Below, piece by piece: positions 42,415-51,354 of a stretch of DNA of 64,000 bases. The translations under genes were made by a program, and so were the position numbers. The notes under the pieces were generated by a model. That model did no database searches. It was not told where the DNA came from and saw only the letters and a list, made by a program, of their open reading frames with translations. Each line of letters begins with the position of its first letter. Within the stretch, counting starts at the first letter, position 1. Source of the stretch: Paracoccaceae bacterium (GTDB taxonomy: Bacteria; Pseudomonadota; Alphaproteobacteria; Rhodobacterales; Rhodobacteraceae); contig JACKKD010000002.1 of assembly GCA_020637675.1 (NCBI GenBank), positions 496,001-560,000 of the forward strand. Reading direction: 5' to 3'.

Positions 42415-43121
42415 TGCGGCGCCGGGCGCTGGCGGTTCTGCTCGGCGCCATCGCGACCACTCCGGGCGTCGCCTCCGCCGACGGGGTGCGCGCCGCCGAA
42501 TATGCGGTGCCCTCCACGCGCTACGGCCATGACGCCCTTGGCGCCGGCCACGAATGGGCGATGCTGGTCATCCACGGCGACGACGGCAAATCGCGCTTCT
42601 ATCAGAACGACAGCGAGATCGTGTTCGAGGACACCGCGCCGCGCCTTGTCGATGCCGACGGCGACGGCGACAGCGAGGCGCTGGTGGTCGAGTCGAGCCA
42701 CGCCGAAGGCTCGCGCCTCGCGATCTGGACCCGGAACGGCCGTCTTGCCGCGACCGGCTTCCTCGGCCGCCGCCACCGCTGGCTCGCCCCGATCGCTGCG
42801 GCCGACCTCGACGGCGACGGGCGCGTCGAGATCGCCTATGTCGAGACGCCCCACCTTGGAAAGGTGCTGAGGATCGTGCGGCTGGAGGGCGACCGCCTCG
42901 TGCCGGTGGCCGGGGCGCAGGGCCTGACCAACCACCGCTTCGGCGAGCCGTTCATCCAGGGCCGCATCGCCACCTGCGACGGCCGCGCGACGATCCTGAC
43001 GGCCGACGCGGACTGGACCCGCGTCGTCGCCACCACCCTGTCGCAGGGCGCGCTCTCCAGCCGCGACCTCGGCCCCTACCGCGGCGCCGGGAGTTTCCGC
43101 CGCCTCAAGGGCTGCGACTAG
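42414..43121 (+). CDS. secreted VCBS/FG-GAP-repeat protein
   Basis: A 235-aa exported protein: signal peptide (MRRRALAVLLGAIATTPG to ASA, residues 1-22) and calcium-type aspartate repeats (DADGDGDSEALVV and DLDGDGRVEIAYV) of FG-GAP/VCBS type, forming part of a beta-propeller. Only two clear repeats, so it is small for the class. Its ATG overlaps the ferredoxin stop (TGATG), so the two are co-translated even though one is periplasmic and the other cytoplasmic. Function unknown. Confidence 0.85.
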   Translation: MRRRALAVLLGAIATTPGVASADGVRAAEYAVPSTRYGHDALGAGHEWAMLVIHGDDGKSRFYQNDSEIVFEDTAPRLVDADGDGDSEALVVESSHAEGSRLAIWTRNGRLAATGFLGRRHRWLAPIAAADLDGDGRVEIAYVETPHLGKVLRIVRLEGDRLVPVAGAQGLTNHRFGEPFIQGRIATCDGRATILTADADWTRVVATTLSQGALSSRDLGPYRGAGSFRRLKGCD

Positions 43122-43126
43122 CCCGG

Positions 43127-43162
43127 TTTCCTCGCTGCCGAAATGCCCCCCGCGCGGCGGGG
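43127..43162 (+). repeat. intergenic palindromic repeat, copy 2
   Basis: TTTCCTCGCTGCCGAAATGC lead-in followed by a GC hairpin CCCCGC (43148-43153), GCG, GCGGGG (43157-43162). Homologous in layout to the copies at 2498-2549 and 46148-46198. Here it lies between convergent genes (VCBS protein and purD), where it could act as a terminator. Confidence 0.55.
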
Positions 43163-43169
43163 CGGACCC

Positions 43170-44432
43170 TCAAAGCGCCCGCCAGCCGATGTCGCGCCGG
43201 CAGAACCCGCCCGGCCAGTCGATGCGGTCGACCATCGCATAGGCCCCGTCCCGCGCCTCGTGCAGCGAGGCCCCCCGCGCGGTGACGTTCAGCACCCGCC
43301 CGCCCGCGGCGATGACCGATCCGTCGCGCTCGGCCGTCCCGGCATGGAAGACCATGTGGGCGGAATCCTCGGGCAGTTCCTCCAGCCCGCGGATCTGCGA
43401 GCCCTTCGCATGGCTGCCCGGATAGCCGTTCGCCGCCATCACCACCGTCAGCGCGTGATCCGCGGCCCAGTTCACCGCGATGTCCGCCAACCGCCCCTCG
43501 GCACAGGCCTGGATGAGGTCGAAGGCCTGTGCTCCAAGCCGCATCATCAGCACCTGGGCCTCCGGGTCGCCGAAGCGGACGTTGTATTCGACGAGCCGGG
43601 CACGGCCGTCGCGGATCATGAGGCCGGCGTAGAGCACGCCCTGGAAGGGCGTGCCCCGCCGCGCCATCTCGGCCACCGTGGGCTTCACGATCTCTTCCAT
43701 CGCCTGGGCGAGGACCGCATCCGTCAGGACCGGTGCCGGCGAATAGGCGCCCATGCCGCCGGTGTTCGGGCCGGTGTCGCCTTCGCCGACGCGCTTGTGG
43801 TCCTGCGCGGTCCCGACGGGCAGCACATCGACGCCGTCGCAGAGCACGAAGAGCGAGGCTTCCTCGCCCTCCATGAATTCCTCGATCACCACCTCGGCCC
43901 CGGCGGCGCCGAGACTGCCGCCGAACATGTCGGCGATGGCGGCGAGCGCCTCCGCCTCCGTCATCGCCACGACGACGCCCTTGCCGGCCGCGAGCCCGTC
44001 GGCCTTGACCACGATCGGCGCGCCCCGGGAGCGGACGTAGTCCTCGGCCGCCGCGCGGTCGGTGAAGCGGGCGTAGCCTGCCGTCGGCGCGCCGCAGGCG
44101 TCGCAGATCTCCTTGGTGAAGGCCTTCGAGGCTTCCAGCCGCGCCGCCGCCGCCGAGGGCCCGAAGACCGCCACGCCTGCTGCCCTCAGCGCATCGGCCA
44201 CCCCGGCAGCCAGCGGCGCCTCGGGCCCGACGATGACGAAATCGACGGCGTTCCCCTCGGCGAAGGTCACGACCGCCGCGCCGTCGAGAATGTCGAGGTC
44301 GGCGCATTCGGCGACCATGGCGATCCCTGCATTGCCCGGCGCGACGATGAGCCGGTCGCATTTCGGGTTCTGCTTCACCGCCCAGGCGAGCGCGTGTTCG
44401 CGGCCCCCGCCGCCGAGAATGAGAATGTTCAT
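43170..44432 (-). CDS. purD: phosphoribosylamine--glycine ligase
   Basis: A 420-aa ATP-grasp enzyme making GAR in purine synthesis. N-terminal MNILILGGGGREHALAWAV, the ATP-grasp core (PIVVKADGLAAGKGVVVAMT), GTAQDHKRVGEGDTGPNTGGMG, and RFGDPEAQVLMMRL are all intact. Divergent from xseA with 66 bp between the starts. Confidence 0.98.
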   Translation of the reverse strand: MNILILGGGGREHALAWAVKQNPKCDRLIVAPGNAGIAMVAECADLDILDGAAVVTFAEGNAVDFVIVGPEAPLAAGVADALRAAGVAVFGPSAAAARLEASKAFTKEICDACGAPTAGYARFTDRAAAEDYVRSRGAPIVVKADGLAAGKGVVVAMTEAEALAAIADMFGGSLGAAGAEVVIEEFMEGEEASLFVLCDGVDVLPVGTAQDHKRVGEGDTGPNTGGMGAYSPAPVLTDAVLAQAMEEIVKPTVAEMARRGTPFQGVLYAGLMIRDGRARLVEYNVRFGDPEAQVLMMRLGAQAFDLIQACAEGRLADIAVNWAADHALTVVMAANGYPGSHAKGSQIRGLEELPEDSAHMVFHAGTAERDGSVIAAGGRVLNVTARGASLHEARDGAYAMVDRIDWPGGFCRRDIGWRAL

Positions 44433-44498
44433 GGCGCCCCCGCTTGGCCTCGCGTCCCGCGCGTTCTAAGGTCGGCGGAGAGCCGAGACAAGGACGCC

Positions 44499-46139
44499 AT
44501 GGACATCTTCGAGGACGACGCCGGCGCGGAACAGGGGGGCAATGCCCCCGAATTCACCGTCTCGGAGCTTTCGGGCGCGATCAGGCGCGTCATCGAGGGC
44601 GAATTCGGCCATGTCCGCGTGCGCGGAGAGATCGGCCGCGTCGCGCGGCCTGCTTCGGGCCATCTCTACTTCGACCTCAAGGACGACCGCGCGGTCATCG
44701 CCGCGATCGCCTGGAAGGGCCAGGCCGCACGGCTGACCGTTAAGCCCGAGGAGGGGATGGAGGTCGTCGCCACCGGCCGGCTCACCACCTTCCCCGGCCA
44801 GTCGAAATACCAGCTCATCGTCGAGGACATCGCGCCCGCGGGCTTGGGTGCTCTCATGCTCATGCTCGAGAAGCGCAAGGCGATGCTGGCGGCCGAGGGG
44901 CTCTTTGCCGAGGCGCGGAAGAAGCCGCTCCCCTTCCTGCCGGAGGTCATCGGCGTCGTCACCTCGCCCTCGGGCGCTGTGATCCGGGACATCCTCCACC
45001 GCCTGCGCGACCGGTTCCCGCGCCGGGTGCTCATCTGGCCGGTGGCGGTGCAGGGCGAGAAATGCGCCCCCGAGGTCGCCGCCGCCATCCGGGGCTTCAA
45101 CGCGCTTCCCGAGGGCGGCCCGGTCCCGCGGCCGGACCTGATCATCGTCGCGCGCGGCGGCGGCTCGATCGAGGATCTCTGGGGCTTCAACGAGGAGGCC
45201 GTGGTCCGCGCCGCGGCGGCGAGCGCGATCCCGCTCATCTCCGCCGTCGGGCACGAGACCGACACGACGCTCATCGACCATGCTGCCGACCGCCGCGCGC
45301 CCACGCCCACGGCGGCGGCGGAAATGGCGGTGCCGGTCAGGATGGAGCTTCTCGCCTGGACGGCCGAAGCGGGCGCACGCCTTGCCCGCGCCACCGGCCA
45401 GGCGCTCGACCGCCGCCGCCAGCGGCTCACCGATCTTGCGCGTGCGCTCGGCCGGCCCGAGACGCTGCTCGACCCCGCGCGCCAGCGGTTCGACCTCTGG
45501 TCCGACCGCCTGTCGCCCGGCCTCTCGGCCGCCATCACCCGCAAGCGCGCGGCGTTCAACATGTTCTCGGGCAAGATCCACGCGGGCCTCCTCGCGGGCC
45601 GCATCGCGGCCGAGCGGCGCCACGCGACCGGCCTTGCCGATCGCCTCGCCCCGGGCCTTTCCGCGGCGATCACCCGCAAGCGGGCGGAGTTCAACAGGCT
45701 CGCGGGCCAGGCGGGCGCCGGCGCGCTGGCCGGCCTGGTCGCCGGCGAGCGGCGCCATCTGACGGGTCTTGCAGATCGCCTCGCCCCGGCTGTCGCCCGC
45801 GTCGCCCGCGACGCGGCCCGTGACAGCGCGCGCGCGCGCGCGGACCTCGATGGCCTAGCCCGACGCCTCGCCCAGGCGGAGCGCGCCCGGCTCGACACGC
45901 TCGCCGACCGGCTGGCGAGTCTCGACCGCACGCGGGCGACGCTCGGCTATACCGAGACGCTGCGGCGCGGCTACGCGGTGGTGCGCGCCGGGGGCGCCGT
46001 CGTCACCACGAAGGCCGCCGCCGAGATCCATCCCGCGCTGGAGGTCGAATTCGCCGACGGCCGCCTGCCGGTCCTGAACGGCGGCCCGGCGCGACCGAAG
46101 CGCGCGCGGCCGGGCGGCGACCAGGGCAGCCTCTTCTGA
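44499..46139 (+). CDS. xseA: exodeoxyribonuclease VII large subunit
   Basis: A 546-aa nuclease subunit acting on single-stranded DNA ends with XseB. The N-terminal OB-fold (EFTVSELSGAIRRVIEGEFG; ASGHLYFDLKDD) is followed by the catalytic domain (VTSPSGAVIRDIL; IVARGGGSIEDLWGFNEE; SAVGHETDTTLIDHAADRRA) and a long coiled-coil region with repeat-like LADRLAPGLSAAITRKRAEF segments. Start MDIFEDDAGA has AAGGA upstream. The repeated coiled-coil segments (about 335-425) are nearly identical to each other, suggesting recent internal duplication. Confidence 0.95.
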   Translation: MDIFEDDAGAEQGGNAPEFTVSELSGAIRRVIEGEFGHVRVRGEIGRVARPASGHLYFDLKDDRAVIAAIAWKGQAARLTVKPEEGMEVVATGRLTTFPGQSKYQLIVEDIAPAGLGALMLMLEKRKAMLAAEGLFAEARKKPLPFLPEVIGVVTSPSGAVIRDILHRLRDRFPRRVLIWPVAVQGEKCAPEVAAAIRGFNALPEGGPVPRPDLIIVARGGGSIEDLWGFNEEAVVRAAAASAIPLISAVGHETDTTLIDHAADRRAPTPTAAAEMAVPVRMELLAWTAEAGARLARATGQALDRRRQRLTDLARALGRPETLLDPARQRFDLWSDRLSPGLSAAITRKRAAFNMFSGKIHAGLLAGRIAAERRHATGLADRLAPGLSAAITRKRAEFNRLAGQAGAGALAGLVAGERRHLTGLADRLAPAVARVARDAARDSARARADLDGLARRLAQAERARLDTLADRLASLDRTRATLGYTETLRRGYAVVRAGGAVVTTKAAAEIHPALEVEFADGRLPVLNGGPARPKRARPGGDQGSLF

Positions 46140-46147
46140 CCCCCTCG

Positions 46148-46198
46148 TTCTTCTTGGCTGAAATACCCCCCGGGGGCGCGGGGGCAGGCAGCCCCCGC
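46148..46198 (+). repeat. intergenic palindromic repeat, copy 3
   Basis: TTCTTCTTGGCTGAAATACC lead-in, C/G runs, then the hairpin GCGGGGGC (46178-46185), AGGCA, GCCCCCGC (46191-46198). Third copy of the family at 2498 and 43127. Located between convergent genes, just after xseA. Confidence 0.6.
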
Positions 46199-46227
46199 TC
46201 CTGCCGGTCGGGCGCGGCGACCCGCTC

Positions 46228-46632
46228 TCAGACCCCGAGGTTCGGGCCCAGGCATTCCATCGGTTCGGGGCTTTCCTCCACCGCCACCAGCGGCTGGCCG
46301 AGGGGATCGCCCCGGAACCGCGCCGTCAGCCCGCCCTGCGCGGCGAAGAAGGTCCAGCACTGCGGCTCGGGCGTGTCGTCGTAGACAAAGCAGATGAAGC
46401 CGTCCTCCTCGTACCACTCGCCCTTGCGGCAGTCGTCGCCGAGAAAGGCCCAGACGACGCGCCGGCCCGGCAGATACTGTTCGGCGCCGTAGGGGAGGCC
46501 CCCGGAATTGTAGTAGAGCGTCCGTCCGACCGTCGCGGCGTCGAATTCGGCCGCCGTCATCGGCCGGTCGGGTTCCGCCGCCCGCACCGGCAGGGTGGCG
46601 GCGAAGAGGAGTAGGAGGGCAATCCGTCGCAT
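46228..46632 (-). CDS. small secreted cysteine-containing protein
   Basis: A 134-aa exported protein: signal peptide MRRIALLLLFAATLPVRAAE, then a mature part with four cysteines (DDCRKG, FICFVYD, PQCWTF, MECLGP) that could form two disulfides. No family recognised. Start at 46632; an ATG five codons upstream (46647) is possible. Its gene follows the AlkB-like gene on the same strand after 47 bp. Confidence 0.75.
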   Translation of the reverse strand: MRRIALLLLFAATLPVRAAEPDRPMTAAEFDAATVGRTLYYNSGGLPYGAEQYLPGRRVVWAFLGDDCRKGEWYEEDGFICFVYDDTPEPQCWTFFAAQGGLTARFRGDPLGQPLVAVEESPEPMECLGPNLGV

Positions 46633-46679
46633 GGCACGGGCCAGCATGACAGAAGGCCGGGACCGCCGCCAGCGCCGGT

Positions 46680-48191
46680 TCACGCGGCCTTGCGGAGTCT
46701 CGCCACCCTTCGATCCATGACGCGGTGCCAGACCGGCGGCACCAGGGCGATCGTCGCCATCACCGGCAGCGAATAGGGCAGCAAGGGCGCGCGGCCCTGC
46801 GGCGAGAGCCTGAGTTCCGGCCATGGCCGCCCCGGATGGGCGTGGTGGTCGGCGTGGCGGGGCGCGTTCAGCATCAGGAGCCCCGAGAAGGCATGCGGCG
46901 CGTCCCAGGAATGCTGGAGCCCGGCCGGCTCCAGCGCGCCCGATGGCAGCTTGCGCCGCTCGAGCCCGTAGTGCTGGACGTAGTCCGAGAGCAGAAGCTG
47001 CAGCTGGGCGTGGCCGCAGAGCAGGAGGTAGGCCACAAGCCCGTCGAAGCCGAAGAGCGTGAGCATGAGGGCGATGAAGGCCGTCGCCCCCGCCGCATAA
47101 ACGGTATAGGGGTTCATGCCCCGCACGCCCCCCGCCTTGCGTTTCTCGCACCTGTGCTGCTCCATCTCGTAGCCCGCGATCAGGGCGCCGGGCCAGGCGC
47201 GCGCCGCGAAGGACCAGAAACCCTCGCCGTCGGCCGCGGTGCTGGGGTCGTCGGCCGTCGCCACGAAGCGGTGATGCACCAGCCGGTGCGCCGAGGTGTG
47301 ATGCCCGAAGAGAAGCGAGATGTAGACCCACATGCCGGTGCGGAAGAGCCGGGAATCGGTGCGGTGGATGAGTTCGTGCGCGTTCGAGTTGGAGACCTGA
47401 CCGAACCAGAGGCCGAAGGCGAGGAAGGTGGCGATCCAGGAAACGGGCCCGAGCCCGGTCGCGCCCGACAGCACCCAGACCGCGAAGAGGAGAAGTGCGA
47501 AATGAAGCCCCGCGAGCAGGAGCGAGAGCCGGTCGGCCATCTCCGAATGGAGGGGCTCCGGTCCCTCCACGCCGCGGCGCTTCAGGACCTCGTCGATCGC
47601 ATAGAGGACCCCGGTCATCCAGAGGAGCGCGAGAAGGCTGAAGATCCCGCCCGCCGCCCCGGCGAGCAGAAGGAAGGGCACCGGCGCCAGCGTGGCCACG
47701 AGGAAGGGCCGGAGCGGGCGCCAGCGCGCCCATTCGGCGCGGAGCCTCGCCGGCACCGGGCGGGCCGGCGTGTCCCCGACGGCCGGTTCCTCGCCGATGA
47801 TGGCGCGCACGGCCTCGGCCTGCGCCGCAGCCTCGACTGGCGCGCCGGGGGGTGCATCCGCGGCGGGCGCACCTGCGGGCGCACTTGAGGGCGCACCTGC
47901 GGGCGCCGGTATGGTGGCCGGACGGCGGGGGCGGTCCGCTCCCTTGGCGCGCGGGCGTTTCGGCAGCGGCGCGCCAACGGCTTCGCTGGTCCCCGCCTCG
48001 GCCGGCGCGATGTCCGGTTCGGGCGCGACCACGCGCAGATGCGGGGCCGGACGCGGCTGCGAGCCGTCCGGGGCGGGCGCGGCGCCGGCCGGCCCCGTGC
48101 GCCCGCCATCGAGCGCCTCGAAGACCGCGCGCATCGTGGCGTCGTCGTCGCGATGGCCGTTCGTGCTCACGTCCAACCTCCGGTCCTGCAT
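46680..48191 (-). CDS. AlkB-like membrane di-iron monooxygenase
   Basis: A 503-aa integral membrane hydroxylase of the alkane 1-monooxygenase/xylene monooxygenase family. All histidine boxes are present: HELIHR, HHTSAHRLVHHR, the signature DYVQHYGLERR and RHADHHAHP. About six hydrophobic segments. Unusual: an N-terminal extension of about 140 Pro/Ala/Arg-rich, probably disordered residues before the first helix (ARLRAEWARWRPLRPF). Start at ATG 48191 is preferred over GTG 48206. No rubredoxin gene is adjacent, so the electron donor is elsewhere. Confidence 0.88.
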   Translation of the reverse strand: MQDRRLDVSTNGHRDDDATMRAVFEALDGGRTGPAGAAPAPDGSQPRPAPHLRVVAPEPDIAPAEAGTSEAVGAPLPKRPRAKGADRPRRPATIPAPAGAPSSAPAGAPAADAPPGAPVEAAAQAEAVRAIIGEEPAVGDTPARPVPARLRAEWARWRPLRPFLVATLAPVPFLLLAGAAGGIFSLLALLWMTGVLYAIDEVLKRRGVEGPEPLHSEMADRLSLLLAGLHFALLLFAVWVLSGATGLGPVSWIATFLAFGLWFGQVSNSNAHELIHRTDSRLFRTGMWVYISLLFGHHTSAHRLVHHRFVATADDPSTAADGEGFWSFAARAWPGALIAGYEMEQHRCEKRKAGGVRGMNPYTVYAAGATAFIALMLTLFGFDGLVAYLLLCGHAQLQLLLSDYVQHYGLERRKLPSGALEPAGLQHSWDAPHAFSGLLMLNAPRHADHHAHPGRPWPELRLSPQGRAPLLPYSLPVMATIALVPPVWHRVMDRRVARLRKAA

Positions 48192-48347
48192 CCGCGAGCG
48201 CCTCACGGGGGGGGGCTCGCGGAAAGATTAGGGGATATTCAAGGCAAAATCTTGGCACGGCAACCGCAATCACGGGCCCTGCGCGACCTGGCGGGAGTTG
48301 ACGCCGCGCGCCGGAACATGCCCATTCCGGGGGCAGGCGGAGGAGAG

Positions 48348-48974
48348 ATGGATCCGGCACAGGCATTGACCGCACTCGGGGGTGTGCTCGCGGTCCTCTA
48401 CGGCGCCCGCTTCGCCGGGGCCGTGCCCTCGGCGGCGAAAAGCGCGGTGAAGACGGGATCGGTCGCGGCCCTGGCGCTGGGCGCGGTCGCGGCAGGGGCC
48501 CCGGGGCTCATCGCGCTCGGCCTCGTGCTCGGCGCGCTCGGCGACCTTTTCCTGTCGCGCCCGGGCACGCGGGTCTTCCTCGCCGGCATGGCCGCCTTCG
48601 CCGCCGGCCATCTCGCCTATGCGGCGGAGTTCCTCGTCCCCGGCGCCTGGCCTCCCCTTCTGCCGACGGTGGCGCTTCTCGTCCTCGCCCTTTCGACGGA
48701 AGCCTGGCTCGCCCCGCGCACCGGGGCGCTCCGCTGGCCGGTCCGGGGTTATGTCGCCGTCATCACGCTGATGGCGCTCGCCGCGCTCACGCTGCCCGAG
48801 GGGCGCGGCCTCGCCCGCGCGGGCGCGCTCCTCTTCCTTCTGTCCGACCTCCTCCTCGCGCTCGAACTCTTCGTGCTGACCGAGGGGCGGGCGAAGCGGA
48901 TCGCCGTCCCCGGGCTCTGGGCCGCCTACTGGACGGGCCAGGCGCTCATCCTCTGGGGGACGGCGCCGCCCTGA
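48348..48974 (+). CDS. lysoplasmalogenase / YhhN-TMEM86 family
   Basis: A 208-aa polytopic membrane protein (about eight hydrophobic segments) of the YhhN/TMEM86 family, some of which hydrolyse the vinyl-ether bond of lysoplasmalogens. Conserved-looking patterns: ALGDLFLSRPG and LLFLLSDLLLALELFV. Start MDPAQALTAL has GGAGGAGAG directly upstream. ftsY follows on the same strand. Confidence 0.85.
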   Translation: MDPAQALTALGGVLAVLYGARFAGAVPSAAKSAVKTGSVAALALGAVAAGAPGLIALGLVLGALGDLFLSRPGTRVFLAGMAAFAAGHLAYAAEFLVPGAWPPLLPTVALLVLALSTEAWLAPRTGALRWPVRGYVAVITLMALAALTLPEGRGLARAGALLFLLSDLLLALELFVLTEGRAKRIAVPGLWAAYWTGQALILWGTAPP

Positions 48975-49035
48975 CCCTTCCATCGGCGGACCGAAAGGAC
49001 TAGGTGAGGGAAAGCCCAAACCGCCCGGAGCGCCG

Positions 49036-50373
49036 ATGTCGTTTTTCAGGAAACTCAAGGACCGGCTTCTGAAATCCTCCTCGAAGATCGAGGAGGGGCT
49101 GGAGGCGATCGTGGCCGAGGGGGCCGCCCCCGAGTCGCAGCCCGAGCCGAATCCGACGCCGGAACCGACACCGGTGCCGCGACCGGCCGAGCCGACGCCC
49201 GCCCCCGAGCCGCGCCCCGTGCCGGAGCCCGTGCCGGAGCCGGCCCCGGAACCCGCGCCCGAGATCGTGCCCGGCCCCGGGGAGGAACCGGCACCGCCGC
49301 CGCAGCCGCCCGAGGTTCCGGCGCCGGGCCCCGAACCTGCGCCAGAGCCCCCGCAGGAGGCGCCCTTCGCCCCCGACGAAATGCCCGAGCCCGCGCCCTA
49401 CGAGATGCCCGACACCGGGCCGATGGAGATCCCCGGCGAGTACATGGCCGTTTCCGACGCGCCCCTTGCCGACCGGCCGGGGTTCCTCGGCCGGCTCTTT
49501 CGGCGTGCGACACCGGGCGGCGCAGCGCTGGCGGAACCGCGCCGCGTGCTCGACGACGCGATGCTCGAGAGCCTCGAGGAGCTTCTCATCCAGGCCGACA
49601 TGGGCGTCGACACCGCGCTCCGCGTCGCTGCCAACCTCGCCGAGGGGCGGATGGGCCGCAAGCTCTCGGTGGCCGAGATCAAGGGCCTCCTCGCCGCCGA
49701 GATCGCGCGGATCATGGAGCCTGTGGCGCGGCCCCTGCCGCTCTATCCCAAGAAGCCGCAGGTCGTCCTTGTCGTCGGGGTCAACGGCTCGGGCAAGACC
49801 ACGACGATCGGCAAGCTCGCGAGCCAGTTCCGCGCTGCCGGCAAGAAGGTGGTGATCGCGGCGGGCGACACGTTCCGCGCGGCCGCGGTCGAGCAGCTCC
49901 AGGTCTGGGGCGACCGCGCCGGCGTGCCGGTGATGACCGCGCCCGAAGGCTCCGATCCCGCGAGCCTCGCCTTCGACGCGATGACCCGCGCGCAGGCAGA
50001 GGGCGCGGACCTTCTGATGATCGACACCGCGGGTCGCCTGCAGAACCGCCAGGACCTGATGGAGGAACTGGCGAAGATCGTGCGCGTCATCCGCAAGAAG
50101 GACCCGGATGCGCCACACAACACGCTTCTGGTGCTCGACGCCACGACGGGTCAGAACGCGCTGTCGCAGGTCGAGATCTTCCGCAGGATCGCCGATGTCT
50201 CGGGTCTCGTGATGACCAAGCTCGACGGGACCGCCAAGGGCGGCGTCCTCGTGGCGCTGGCCGACAAGTTCGGCCTGCCGATCCACGCCATCGGCGTCGG
50301 CGAGAAGATCGACGACCTTGCCCCTTTCGACCCCGAGGACTTCGCCCGCGCGCTCGTGGGTCTTTCCGACTGA
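49036..50373 (+). CDS. ftsY: signal recognition particle receptor FtsY
   Basis: A 445-aa SRP receptor GTPase. The C-terminal NG domain is standard: GVNGSGKTTTIGKLA (P-loop), GDTFRAAAVEQL, MIDTAGRLQNRQDL, TKLDGTAKGG. The N-terminal A domain (about 15-150) is an extended Pro/Glu-rich low-complexity region (PEPNPTPEPTPVPRPAEP), longer than typical. Preceded by CCGGAGCGCCG. Followed by the EamA transporter and yciB genes in the same orientation. Confidence 0.97.
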   Translation: MSFFRKLKDRLLKSSSKIEEGLEAIVAEGAAPESQPEPNPTPEPTPVPRPAEPTPAPEPRPVPEPVPEPAPEPAPEIVPGPGEEPAPPPQPPEVPAPGPEPAPEPPQEAPFAPDEMPEPAPYEMPDTGPMEIPGEYMAVSDAPLADRPGFLGRLFRRATPGGAALAEPRRVLDDAMLESLEELLIQADMGVDTALRVAANLAEGRMGRKLSVAEIKGLLAAEIARIMEPVARPLPLYPKKPQVVLVVGVNGSGKTTTIGKLASQFRAAGKKVVIAAGDTFRAAAVEQLQVWGDRAGVPVMTAPEGSDPASLAFDAMTRAQAEGADLLMIDTAGRLQNRQDLMEELAKIVRVIRKKDPDAPHNTLLVLDATTGQNALSQVEIFRRIADVSGLVMTKLDGTAKGGVLVALADKFGLPIHAIGVGEKIDDLAPFDPEDFARALVGLSD

Positions 50374-50449
50374 TTCCCTTGCCGCTGCTGCCTTCCTTCA
50401 GCCGAAGATGCTCCGGAGGCCGGGTGGCGACCCCGGCCCGTGCCCGCCG

Positions 50450-51349
50450 ATGACCGCCTGGCTCCTCTCGCTCGAAGGCACCGATGCCGGACGGCAGGTG
50501 GCGATGGGGCTGGCGCTGATGGCCGCCTTCCTGCACGCGCTCTTCGGCGCGTTGCAGAAGGGGCGTCACGATCCCTGGCTTTCCCGCGCGGCCATCGATG
50601 CCTCCTATGCCACCATGGCAGCCCCCTTCGCGCTCCTCGTCGTGCCCTGGCCCGAGCCGCACATGTGGCCGATCTTTGCCGGCGCCTTCGTCATCCACAC
50701 CGCCTACAAGGTCGCGCAGGCCATGACCTACAGCCGCGGCGCCTATGGCGTGGTCTATCCGGTGGTTCGCGGCACCGGGCCCTTCTTCGCGGTGATCGGT
50801 GCGGGGCTGATCTTCGGCGAGCATTTCACCCCTGGCCAGTGGGCCGGCGTCGCGGTGCTCACGACGGGGATATTCGGGCTCGCGGCCTACAACCTGCGCA
50901 CCGTCACCGCGGAGCGCGAGACCATGGTGCCGGCGCTTCTCTGGGCCGTGGTCACGGGGGCATTTGTCGCCCTCTACACCACCTACGACGCCTACGGCAT
51001 CCGCGCGACGGCCGATCCCTTCACCTTCCTCGCCTGGTTCTTCCTCATCGACGGCATTGCGATGCCGGTCTATATGTGGCGCCGCTGGCGGCGACTGCCG
51101 GCGTCCGAGGTCGTGCCCTTGCTGAAGCGGGGCGTCACCGGCGCCTTTGTCGCCTATGCGAGCTTCGGCGCGATTCTCCTGGCGACGCGGATCGGCCGGG
51201 TGGGCGAGGCGGCGGTGCTCAGGGAAACCTCGGTCGTCTTCGCCGCCCTCATCGCCTGGGCGGTGCTGGGCGAGCGTGTGGGGCCGCGGCGGCTCGGGCT
51301 GATGGCGTTGATCGCGGCGGGCGCGGTCACGGTGAAACTGGCGGGGTGA
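50450..51349 (+). CDS. DMT-family (EamA) transporter
   Basis: A 299-aa inner-membrane protein with about ten hydrophobic segments in two EamA halves (SRGAYGVVYPVVRGTGPFFA in the first; SFGAILLATRIGRVGEAAVL in the second). Substrate unknown. Start MTAWLLSLEG at 50450; an upstream Met at 50408 is in frame but non-conserved in character. It lies between ftsY and yciB, probably one transcript. Confidence 0.87.
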   Translation: MTAWLLSLEGTDAGRQVAMGLALMAAFLHALFGALQKGRHDPWLSRAAIDASYATMAAPFALLVVPWPEPHMWPIFAGAFVIHTAYKVAQAMTYSRGAYGVVYPVVRGTGPFFAVIGAGLIFGEHFTPGQWAGVAVLTTGIFGLAAYNLRTVTAERETMVPALLWAVVTGAFVALYTTYDAYGIRATADPFTFLAWFFLIDGIAMPVYMWRRWRRLPASEVVPLLKRGVTGAFVAYASFGAILLATRIGRVGEAAVLRETSVVFAALIAWAVLGERVGPRRLGLMALIAAGAVTVKLAG

Positions 51350-51354
51350 GAGGC

